DNA of 64,000 bases from Leptidea sinapis (taxonomy: Eukaryota > Arthropoda > Insecta > Lepidoptera > Pieridae), in contig NC_066282.1 of NCBI RefSeq assembly GCF_905404315.1, positions 10,006,501-10,070,500 on the forward strand, given 5' to 3'. Under the pieces are notes generated by a model, which worked only from the letters and a program-made list of their open reading frames with translations, was not told the origin of the DNA and did no database searches. Each line of letters opens with the position of its first letter. Position 1 is the stretch's first letter. A program made the translations under genes and the position numbers. Shown in pieces: positions 44,220-55,800 of the stretch.

Positions 44220-45600
44220 ACAGAATTATGGGCAGCATATATTCTTTCAGATCAGCTACTAATATAAATATTAAGAAGGAAATACTTTAATAAAATACTT
44301 TTTTTAAGTATTTAAATGCATGTACGAGTAATTGTAACTGTTTTACATAAAATTATTTCGTAAAAGGTACATTATTTATTATTTATTCATTTAATCCGAC
44401 GTTCCGTTACCTTTTCAGGAGCACGTTTTCACGGGGACTGCGGTTGACAGAAATAGATATAATATTTGTAATAGTTGTCATTGCAAAATTTAGCTCCATT
44501 TGTTGCCTCGATTGTGGTATTTTGTCTGTCAGTGGTTATAGAGACATGGTTATTGGAAGAAATTACTGACAATGTTCTCTTCTCTTTTGGTATGTATAGT
44601 TTTGGGCTTATAATCTCAAAATTAAAACCCAAAACATAATATACATAATGAAAAATGTAATTTGAACGCAAATTCATTCATTTTTTTTTCATTTAAATTC
44701 CTGTAACTAACTGGGGCAGAGGGCATCCACAGTGCATCTCCAACGCGATCGACACTTCGTCAATGACAGTCTTCCTCCAGTTTTTTTTATGGACAGCCGC
44801 GTTTGCGCATTACTTGAGGGTTCCGGAGGATTTTAACGCAAATACCTTATATAAAAAACAAAGTTATAATAACACGCGTTTTAATACTTTGTTAAGTATT
44901 TTATGGGTAACACACACGTTAATAATAATTATTACTTTACCGTACTTTTGTACCGTACGGAAATATTTTAATCCAAGCGGCCGCGGCGTCTATACAATAT
45001 AGTACGTTAACAAACGGTTATTATCTTAATCTGTGGCGCTCTAACCCTTTTGTTACTTTTATACCCGTTATTAATCCTATTTAATAATAATTTTTTTGTT
45101 ACCCCGTATTGTTCACCCCGAAAAGGTTGTTTTATATTTAGTGAAATTAATACTTATCAAATGAAGGGATGAAATCTTGGTGAATCTGTATTCGCATTTT
45201 AACAGATCTCAAAATGGGACCACCCTGTGTGGCCACCTATGACAATGCCTAGAAATAAAAATAACGTAAGAAACTGGTATTTACTTTGAATTTTGTTCAT
45301 GTTTTCTTGTTTTAGTAATATCGCGTAAATCAAATGACGTCATATACGTTATTGCGTATATCTCATATTCATATTTTAAAACTAGCTGACATTTCAGAGA
45401 TTAGCCGGAACAAACAGACAGGCAGACAGACAAAAATTGGTGTAAGAACCGTATATATTATATTCATATACACGTAGTAAAAAACGGTTATTTCAATATT
45501 ACAAACAGACACTCCAATTTTATAAATATGTATAGATAAAAGATTTTACATGATTTTAATTGTCAGTTGAATTCTCGTCAAAATCGAGAACCATATTTAT
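44220..45600. other. A+T-rich DNA, nothing firm
   Basis: Open frames at 44429-44677 (-) and 44763-45002 (+) lack family signatures. 45385-45480 holds a degraded family F head and the phrase 'aggcagacagacaaaaa'. No RNA gene was found. Confidence 0.4.
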
Positions 45601-45614
45601 CATAAGCTAATAGA

Positions 45615-45835
45615 CAGTGGGAGGCTCCTTTTCACAGGATGCCGGCTAGATTATGGACACCACAACGGCACCTATTTCTGCCGTGAAGTGAAATTACTGG
45701 GCAAATGAGAATTAGCATCTTATGTCTCAAGGTAACGAGCGCAGTTGTAGAGCCGCTCAGAATTTTTGGGGTTTTTCAAGAATCCTGTGCGGCACTGCAT
45801 TGTAATGGGCATCTCGTTCCTTATTTTCATAAAAA
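45615..45835 (+). repeat. family C element, internally deleted
   Basis: Head 'cagtgggaggctccttttca', 'ggctagattatgg.caccacaacgg', then a gap and 'gtgaaattactgggcaaatgaga', 'gaatttttggggtttttcaag', ending 'ttccttattttcataaaa'. Confidence 0.7.
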
Positions 45836-45941
45836 AAGACAGGCTTCAGAATCTTACTTATAGCAGAAAACTTACTATAATTAGCGTATTAGTATACGTT
45901 TAGTAAAAAGCTGTTTATTTCAATAAGAAACAATTAATTAA

Positions 45942-46300
45942 CAATTCAAATTCAAATATTTGTGAAAGATGTTACATCACTTATTGAAAGTCAAAAAACT
46001 ACCACCCATTCCAGAATGAATGCCTCAGGCCTGAGAAAAACGGGCGCAACAAACTCAGCGGGCTTTTTTTTCCATCATAAAATATGTTTATATAAACTTA
46101 TTATTTAATAGCCTGAGGGCGGTCGCACCACTCCCAATCTGTGGTATCATTAAGAAAGTCATTTATGTTATAGTAACCTTTACCACACAAACGTTTTTTA
46201 ACAATTATTTTGAAAAACGTAATACTTTTGTTTTAAACATTTTCTGGGATCTTGTTGTAAAGGCATATACATCGATCAGACAGTCAATTCCTACTCTGTG
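45942..46300 (-). mobile_element. family B non-LTR 3' end
   Basis: On the - strand: 'aaaggttactataacataaatgac', 'cttaatgataccacagattggga', 'ctattaaataataag', 'cccgctgagtttgttgcgcccg', 'gcctgaggcattcattctgga', 'tttgaatttgaattg' in order. 5'-truncated. Confidence 0.75.
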
Positions 46301-47625
46301 GTAATGAACTGTTTGTTTTTTATTTTCGAATTAATTTACCTTTTTACGATTGACTTGTTGAAGCGTATGGAATACCGTAAGACGTCAAGTGAGAGCTTTT
46401 CATTTCAAATTTATGATTTATAGTGCTTAGACAATAGTTGCAAATTATAAATTGTGTCCACACATTGTAGTCACAAGTGTCAATCTTAGTTCTATTTCGT
46501 TAATTATTAACATTAAATAAAATTACATAGCACACGGTAATCACTGGTTGGCTCTGTACAGGGTTTCCTTGTGAGCCATCCAGAGGAATTTAATTTAAAG
46601 GTGCCTCTTTGTTTCTGTTTTTGAGACTGAGACTGTACTTTAATTATAATTAATAATAAATAATAAACAAAAAAAAATAAAAAATAAAATATTTTCTGCG
46701 CTTGTTTATAAAAAAATGTGTTTCTTGTGCAGAGGGTTTTAAACTTATTGAATTATGACGGTGACTCTTAAAAAATGCTTTGAATATTTAAAAAAAAACG
46801 AAAAAACACGATTTTTATAGAAAACCGAACTAAAAATACACTTGTTGAAAATTGAAATTTATAATTAACATCAATTCCTGCCTTACAGACGACAGATGAA
46901 AATTATATAAGTAAATTAACAAAAAAAAAATGTCTAAATTCAACAATGGAATAATTTTATCAAATTAATGTATTGTCATCGGCCCTCGATAAATCTACGA
47001 AGTTTAAACGGAATGTGGCCGTTTAAAGTGGGTCAAAATAGCGCCTAAATGATCCGGTTTCAAACAAACAAACATACATACAGGTGAAGCAAATAAAAAG
47101 CGTGTAATCTTATGAAAATACAATACGTTTCTACGTCCAGGAATGAAATCGTATCCATCTTACATGCGGTTTCGTCATAAGAGCAACTAGAAATCTTTTT
47201 TTTTTAATATAACACCATAACCTTATCGCCTCTTAATCAATTGATCATACCCAAATACAATTCAAAACGAGATTAAATCAAAGGAAAGTAAACAAATTCT
47301 GCATATTTAGCTTCTCAGTTGTACAGACTATTAAATAAATAATATAATATAAAAAGTAATAAAATAAAACTTAAATAATCTAATAAAATTAATTTATTAC
47401 AAATAGAATAAAGAATGAAGAAAGAAGAATCATAAAGAACGCTGTCGGCAGGTAAGGTGCCGTGAAGCTGGCAAAAAATGATATTTATAAAATTACTCTG
47501 TATGTATATTTCTATTTAATTTCATAATTGGCATGCTAGGACACGTAACTGGGTTCATTAATATACATTTTTAAAATGTCATCGTGTTATTTAAATACTC
47601 TTTCAACAAAACTATTCGTCTTTCA
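46301..47625. other. A+T-rich DNA with one repeat
   Basis: 46975-47140 is the partner of the repeat at 32020-32185. Otherwise there are long A and T runs, and no gene was seen. Confidence 0.4.
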
Positions 47626-47629
47626 CCAA

Positions 47630-47800
47630 TGGTAAGCTACTTTGCACAAGGATGCCGGCTAGATTATGGGTACCACAACGGCGCCTAATTCTGCCGTGAA
47701 GCAGTAAGTTGTAAGCATTAATGTGTTTCGGTATGAAGGGCGCCGTAGCTAGTGAAATTATTGGGCAAATGAGACTTAACATCTTATGTCTCAGGCAACG
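47630..47800 (+). repeat. family C fragment
   Basis: Degraded head ('gctactttgcacaaggatgccggctagattatgggtaccac'), then 'gtgtttcggtatgaagggcgcc', 'actaacat'-type body to 'cttatgtctcaggcaacg'. The 3' part is missing. Confidence 0.65.
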
Positions 47801-48239
47801 AAAAAAACGCACAAAATAATAATGATAAACAAAAGAGAGAGAAAAGCACAAGTAAAAAATTTGCGTTTATACATTTGTTGCAAAACTTTAACATCCATAC
47901 ATTCTATTTTACATTTGATGATATTTTGACAATCATCAAATAACAAAATTAAAAATTACATTTACTATCTATTATATTTTAAGAACATTTATATTATCCA
48001 TTTAAATCGTAACTCATAAGTTTATATTTTATATCTGGGAAACTTAAAGTGATACAATAACTTAATTACTAAACATTTAACACCAATAAAAAGTTTTCGC
48101 ATATTGAATATCTATCTTCTTTGATACAGTCATACATTGTCTTCAATTATTCTTAAATTGTTTATTTAGTTATCATGAATTGATGCAAGACTTACAAGTA
48201 CAGCACAAACATAAAATCATAAATTAATTGAATGCAGTA

Positions 48240-48600
48240 CCTGTAGATACGACGAAAACTGGCCACTATAGCGAACGTTTGTCACGAAACATTTCGTGTC
48301 ATAAAACACTTAGTAACCACAAGAGAGCACTTGAAAAGTTTTAATACTGTTCCGAATGTAGATGAATAAGGCGACGTGCGTTCGGTATAAGAAGCTCGCC
48401 TGACTGAACTGGGCTTTGGGCGGTCGCCATTCGGCAGAACGTGGCATAGCGAGGTAGGCCCGCGCATGCCTGTTGCCGGGCGTTTTATTTAAAACTGCAC
48501 GTACGCAATTTTTCACAGACGTTCATTCTTTGAATAAAAGGGCTTATTATTCGTGAATAGTTTGTGCTTATGAATTTGATTTCATCTGTGTGGACTTCAA
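48240..48600 (+). promoter_or_regulatory. CpG-richer stretch, possible promoter region
   Basis: From about 48380 to 48500 the sequence turns G+C- and CpG-rich ('cgacgtgcgttcgg', 'ggcggtcgccattcggcag', 'cccgcgcatgcctgttgccgggcg') within A+T-rich DNA. It lies just before an open segment at 48602 and 1.4 kb before the SLC13 start codon. No TATA or initiator can be assigned with confidence. Confidence 0.3.
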
Positions 48601-48601
48601 G

Positions 48602-48826
48602 ATGGCTTTCTACTATGTATCTAGGTTGGACTCTGTGTTATCGAGCTGTTACCAGCGCTGTGTGTCTTTCATATTCGACCATATCCAACAGCATCGCTTT
48701 GTGCCTCTCAAGGTAAGGGATCTTCTCACGGTCCTCTTACAGTCATGCTTCCTCTGGAGAGATACTCTTTTGTACCTAGCCGAGACCTTCGAAAATCAGT
48801 TTTTTCCAAACGCGCCCTTGGTCTGA
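48602..48826 (+). CDS. unidentified short ORF or first exon
   Basis: ATG at 48602 opens 74 codons: 'MAFYYVSRLDSVLSSCYQRC', 'FIFDHIQQHRFVPLK', 'LLTVLLQSCFLWRDTLLYLA', stop TGA at 48824-48826. A GTAAGG right after 'CCTCTCAAG' (48713) could be a splice donor giving a 37-codon phase-0 first exon. That would not fit SLC13 exon 2 (which needs phase 2) but could fit its exon 3. It has no membrane segment or known domain. It follows the CpG-rich stretch, which supports a transcribed start. Product unknown; it may instead be a repeat fragment. Confidence 0.3.
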   Translation: MAFYYVSRLDSVLSSCYQRCVSFIFDHIQQHRFVPLKVRDLLTVLLQSCFLWRDTLLYLAETFENQFFPNAPLV

Positions 48827-49839
48827 CGCCCATGGCGTGCCGAGTAAGTCAATTGAAATCATTTTGAAATTTGACCGGAAAACCGAGTCGGTCGATCGGA
48901 CGTACGCACGTCTCATTCAATTTCTGGTTTTAGGAACTGCTATTTCCCTTAAAACTTTTAATAGAATGAAGATGAATAATGTAGGTTTAGTTACGAACAG
49001 GTAGATTGCGCGGGAACGTAATAGAACTTGCCGTACGCCATATTGAGTAGTTAACGACTAAGATGGTCTGACTTCTCAACCATTCCGGTCTTTTATTTAA
49101 CTGAAACATAGATATCTGTGACCCAGTCAAGAAAGGCAAGACTATCTCAATTTGTAGGTAGAGGACATTAAGATTGGAATTAGTTAAAATATATTACAAA
49201 AGTCAAGCCTTGAGTACGCAGAGCAGCTAAAGCATCCACGTCGGATTCTTCTTATCTTTTTCATGTGATATAAATTCAAACAAAATATTTAAAATTCAAA
49301 CATGAGCAGTCTCAGAGTGCCTTATATACCTTTTTATGAATGTCAACGTATCTCCTATTTTGTATCTAGTATATTGCGATACTGCAGTGTTTATATCGTG
49401 ATTTTAGAAGGTGCAATATTTTACATATCTTCTTTAATATTATATTTTTAATATTATAATATTTAAAGTAACCATCTACTTATATAATATTGTTAATTAT
49501 AAATCATTATTTTATATCAAGTCTCCGTTCTAGTTTTTCATCAGATTGGATGGTGTGCGAGTAACAATTTTTTTGATTGACTTAGTATAGTATTATATTG
49601 TATTTTTGGAATCTTCCGAGCATGTATTATTTTTTCGCTATCATATTTATGTTCTCAATACTTACCTATTCGAAATATAGTAGCGATATCTACTACTAAA
49701 ACATATACATCAGTACTGTTTTGTTGCGAAACATAAAAGTTTTTAAAATGCCAACACTTCAATGCAATTTTATAACCTATTACAATAAATCTTGACCAAC
49801 TTGAATTTGTAACCTAAGACGAAAAAATATCGAACAAGA

Positions 49840-52800
49840 ATGTCTTCACCGAATGATGTAAATGTTGATCCTGAAGTGGATTTAAATCAAAATGAAAAGG
49901 CGGAAGAAGCACAAAAAGTATCAGAAGACCCGTAAGTTTATTATCTCTTAAATACTAAACTTCAACTTCGGTTTAAATAAATCTATTTTCATAAGATTTA
50001 ACATACATAAAATCACTTACATGAGAACTTAATAGATGAATGAAAAATTATTGAATTAAGAGATATATCTTCTATGATGAATACTATGAGTTAATAATGT
50101 TTATAGATAATATGAGTAAAAATCAAGAGTAAAATTTAAATAAGCAGGTAGGTTTAATATTTGACTTAATTAGGTTTAATTTAACAAAGGACGTATCGGT
50201 ATACTAACAGCTTAAGAAATGATAAAAATAATGATAGCAACTTAATCTAAATGCAGTCGTTTTAGAGAATAGATGACATCACTACATATTTTAAAACAAA
50301 GTCCTCCGCCACGTCGTTTTTTCAGTGTGTTCGCGTAAACTCAAAAACGATTGCACCAATTTCCATACTGTTTTCACCAATGGATAGCGTGGAAAGTTTA
50401 ATTACGAAATTTGTTACGTTTTTGTGCACATTTAGTATAAATTAACATTTTTTGGAGGCGTCGAAAAACAATTGCCATCTGAGAGCTTTCAACGAAAACA
50501 CTAGAAGATATAACAAAATAATGTATGGTGGAATTGCGTATCTCTTATAGGTCTACAGAAAAGTCGCCAATGGAAAATCTCTTAAGGATAACATACTACA
50601 TTCATTTTAACACCTTATAAAGCGTACGTTTCAAAACTCGGTTTTCTCCAGATCTCTTTTTCAGGTAGTTTTCCTGAAAACAATCTGGTAAGGTCTTGAA
50701 ATTACACACATTTATTCCTTTAAAAGTGTTTTATTTAAATGTGTAATACTCGCGTTAATCAAAGAAATTACTATTTGTATTACTACTTACAGAACAGCAT
50801 CAGTTGGTCTAGACCAACTGATGCTGTTCTGGTCTGGTTGGTTTGGCTAGTTAATGATAAGATTATGATAATTGTCTAGATTATGTGATACATTTCAGGC
50901 ATGACACTCAACCAGCAAGCAGCTTGGATAAGATCAAGTGTATTTTAACCGTCTATTGGCGAATCCTTGTTTGTGTTCTAACGCCAGTCATTTTGATATC
51001 ACTACTCTCATTTCCACCAAAGGTAATTAATTAATGGTACATTTTACGTTATTTATAAAATTAATTATAAATGCCGATAAAACAAAATGCATCAAATTTG
51101 CTATGCCAAATGTAAAACAATTTCCAACAAATATTAAACTCCATTGAGTTTCGAGGAGTCTCTTTTTATTGTAGATTCTACAGTATTTCTGGGACTTTAG
51201 ATTGATTCAAAACTAAAAAGGGTGCCCCCAAATAGAATCACTTGCAGGTAGACTTATCTCAGCAGCGTATGCGGTTCGAACAATCAGACAACTAACTAAC
51301 GAACCCACGGCTAGACTTGTGTACTTTAGCTGCTTTCATAGTGTTATGACATATGGCATTCTGCTATGGGGTAACTCAGCAGATATCCAAACAATATTTG
51401 TTTTACAGAAAAGAGCAATTTGTGGCATATATAATATTATGAAACCTTGCGACTCATTGCGTGACTTAGTTTTAAATATATAAATATTTTAACAGTAAGT
51501 TCTCAATATATTTATGAAAATTGTTTGTACACACATCTAATCTGCTGAAAAGAAGTGATATACATAACATTAATACAAGATACAAGAATAAATTGTGGAA
51601 TCAACAATTTACTCGTGTAAATACCGATTACAAAAACTTAAAGATTCTTTCATGGGAAACTCTGTCAGTTTCTATACCAAACTCCCATCAAAAGTGACAG
51701 AGCTATCAATCGTCAGTCATCTTATAACTAAAAAAATATACTAAGGAAGCCTATTATAGAATAGATGTTTTTATAAATGCCCATCCAGCTTGGCCAGATG
51801 TCACTCCATCTCGCAATGACAGCTTGACAATGCCTTAGACCTTAGGTTCTTGTAAACCGGTGTAGAGCTATGACTAGTTTTGTATAATATAGTTTAATAG
51901 TATATTAAAAAAAAACGAACTAGGCGTTTCTTTTCGGAAATCCTTAATAATCCAAATGATTTGAGTTTTCTTTAGTGTTAATTACGCCAATAGACTGACT
52001 CTCAGTCTCGTGCCAGATTTTGCCAGCTAAACACGTGTCGAATTGTTTAAAGACAAATAATGGCGGAATGAACACTAAAGAAAACTCAAATCATTTGGAT
52101 ATATTAGAATAGTTTATTGTATGACGATTCAATGTGACCCTCAAAATTTTATTGAAAAATGATATTCTGATTCTGATTCTATTAATGTGTGTTTTATGCT
52201 TTATAATTTATTTTGGTTAAATTCAGAGCGTTGTTGGCCTTACTTTCAGACCCCAATATTGCGATACATATAAATAAATTTACTACAAGTAATACTTATA
52301 AATTTTTACTTATTATGCTTATTTCCAGCCATACCAATGGTGTGCATACACTTTAGTGTTGATGGCTGTTTACTGGGTCAGTGAATGCATCCCATTACCA
52401 GTGACATCTTTCCTGCCGATCATAATTTTCCCCATCACTGGTGTTATGAGCACAACTGAAGTGTGCATGTGTTATATAAATGTAAGTTTTATATCCTTTA
52501 TTAATTTGATAGGCTTTACAGTCGAATAGATGATGACCTGCCTTACAAACTATGTTTTAATTCCGATTACCTCTGACATATGGAAAATATGGAGACTTCT
52601 TCGGTTTCTATATTTTAATTGATTTAATAAAATAATTGTGCTTACAATCATATTACATAGAATCTTAATAATGTTTATGCAAATGTCATGTGTATCTGTT
52701 GTTGATAATAATAAAGAATAATTTAATACCGTAATAAGATAGAATTCATTAATTTGATATTTAAATAATTTCATATCCTTCTAATGTGGACTCCCTCAGG

Positions 52801-55800
52801 GTAAAAGGTGTTTCATTTACAAACAGATGAACTGTAGATAAGGTACTTCACTGATTTCGAGTTGTAGGGCATTGTATTGGCGACAAAATCTATAGATAGG
52901 GTTATGGAAGGACACGTTATTATTACAGAACGGAATGGTTTAAGGCTGTTCATGTCTTGAAGACAAGGAATGAATCAATAAGCAAGTAAAAGACATCGGT
53001 GACTCTGTAGTGCATTGCGATTTGCGATCACAAAATTTGGAGACTTCTTCATTTTCTGTATTTAAATATTTCGCTATTTTAATTTATATATTTGTGTTCA
53101 CAATTATAAAGTACGTATATAATTTGAAGGTGTGCCTTAAATAGCTGTATAAGAATGTAAAAACAATAAATTCGTAATTTTTTCAACCTTGTGTATGAAA
53201 TACTTAGTGTGGTTTGAGATATATTTTATGGAAAAAGAGAACAAACGAGCTTACGCGTCACCTGGTGTTAAGTGATCACAACCACTCATATTGTCTTGCA
53301 CCTGAGGAATCACAGCATTGCCGGCCCTTAAGGAAGGAGTATGCGGTTTTTTTGAAGGTACGCATGTAGTATCGTCTCAGAAACTCAAAATCATAACGTG
53401 GAAGAAATTTCCTTGAAAAGTTTAATTAAATTTAATAACCTTTATTATTGTTTAATAAATTTGGTATATTTAATAATTGATTTTAATATCTTGTATGTTG
53501 CAAGTTTTAAAAATGATTTAATAGTATTTGTTTTTCTGAATATTTTATGCACATCGGGAGTAAACCAACTTGGTCTTACCAAATTCTCTTTTACTGGAAT
53601 ATCTCTCGCATCAATATCTGAATATATTTTTATTTAATGTTATGTTTCATCCAGGACACAATACTAATGTTCCTTGGCAGCATGATATTGGCATATGCTG
53701 TGGAACAATCTGGACTTCATAAGCGTTTGGCTCTTCTCGCCATCAGGTCTATTGGCTACTCCCATTACAGGTTTGTTTAGGAAGTTTACTCTCATACTAA
53801 CGACATATTAAAAATGTGAGAATATTTCTCTGTGTCCCAAAAAGAGTATTTTAGAATTTGTGAATAATTTCACTATAGCAGAATGTACAATACAAAGCGA
53901 AGGAAAGCACAGCTTGTTTAGCTGTTTACGCTTATTTATACATTTATACGTCTAGATAGACTATGACAGAAACAAAACATCGACAAAAAAAAACATTACA
54001 ACTTACCTCTATTTTGAGCAGTTTACGCACACTAACACAAAGTGTCAAATAAATCGCGAGTGTAAGACGTAGCTTGTCACGCACACTAAACTATATATAG
54101 GAATATTAATTCCTGGCCTGTTTTTATCGGTTGTTAGACAACCAAGTGAATCTATCTAGACGTATAAATTATATAAGTCTATAAGTTACATTAATTATAT
54201 TATGTAATATGTTTAATTGTTAATAATTGATTGCGTATAGATTATACTAGTAAATTTTGCTCTGACTGATCACACTCCACTCCTAGGTCTATCTATAGAG
54301 CTAACTGTCTCCTAGAGCGACACAGTTAAGTCTCATATATTAAAGACCCAAAGAAATTTTCGCTTCGATTAACTGCATTATCAGTAAATTATTTCCTTTA
54401 AAAATTTCTAACTGGGCTGAGCGTACTTCAATTACTGTGAGATCATTACACCATTATTTAATGTCTATGGTGATTTTTATGTCGGGCAGTTGCAGAAACT
54501 TCGTACTCATCAATGTCTATTTACAGATTATTATTTGCTATGTGTGCTATAACTATGTTTATATCCATGTGGATAACGAACACGGCAGCAACTACAATGA
54601 TGGTTCCAATAAATTTTGCTCTACTCAAAGTTTTTGAAGAGGTTAGTTCTCGTATTTAAAGCATATTTTTGAAGTAATATTTATACTGGCGCGTTTGGGA
54701 ATAATTTTGACATCTTAATACGCTGCTCGCGCACACTATGGAGAATTATCTGTGTATATGAATAAGTGTCCGTCAAAATGCGTTAAATTAGGGTGGCGGT
54801 ACATTCGCATCAGGGTAAACCTTAAAAGAAGCGCCAAATAAAAAATCACTGTAGGTGTACGTTTCCCTATAATAACTCTTTAAGGTTATATTTAATAAAT
54901 TATTTTGTACAAGGTAAATTGTTAAAATTTTCAATAAGTAACTATCTACTTTAGTCGACAGTAAAATAATTTTTTCAACTCGATATACTTCAATTCGTAA
55001 GAAATGCTACATTCACCATACTTCATACCATACCCTGTGCCTACACCAGCGCCATTGTCTAAGTGTTTTGAAGTGTTATTTACAGAATAAGATGAATACT
55101 TTTTCAACTTTTCTCCCATATGAGATGATTCCATCTGCCTCTACCCTCCCGAAGCCTACCCCTTGAGGGAAAGTTGAAAACAGGCGCGATGTATGTTGTC
55201 ACGTCTGTTAGTGGACAGTCGGTATAGGGTGTTCAGCTGTACTTCAGGGTGCTCACCCAAAAAAGTTGGCCAAGTAGCCACCTCATCTCGGTTATCCGAG
55301 CAACGGGCGCGGTGGCCTTCAATTGACCTGAAGTAGATGGTTCCGAAAGGTTCCTCGGCGGTTACCCGCCAAACGTGGTGGAGGTGGCTTTACCGACACG
55401 GGTGCTATGGGGGAGGGGAGCTCACTGGTTATCAGTGCCCCTCCATTGGTGGCGGAGTCGTAGTGGCTTGGCGCAAATGGGATGTAGATCTTTATAACCG
55501 AAAGGTTGTTAAGTCCATGGGAAGGGAAATGCCTCTACCCTCCATAGACATCCAAAAATGACAACTTCAAGTTGGTTTTTAAATGTCTCTTAAATTATCT
55601 TAGGAGCTTTTTAGGATTTCATCCCCACCATCTGGATGTGTGGTGGTCCTCCACGGTGCGGTTTTCAAGGAGCTTTCTTCCACGTACTACAAAGCTGTGG
55701 AATGAGCTTCCTTGTGCGGTGTTTCCGGGACGATACGACATGGGTACCTTCAAAAAACGCGCGTACACCTTCCTTAAAGGCCGGCATCTTGTGATTCCTC

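Noticed and set aside
44763..45002. + strand frame with hydrophobic stretches
   Set aside because: Hydrophobicity comes from T-rich codons. No membrane-protein family features, and the frame is broken relative to flanking sequence.
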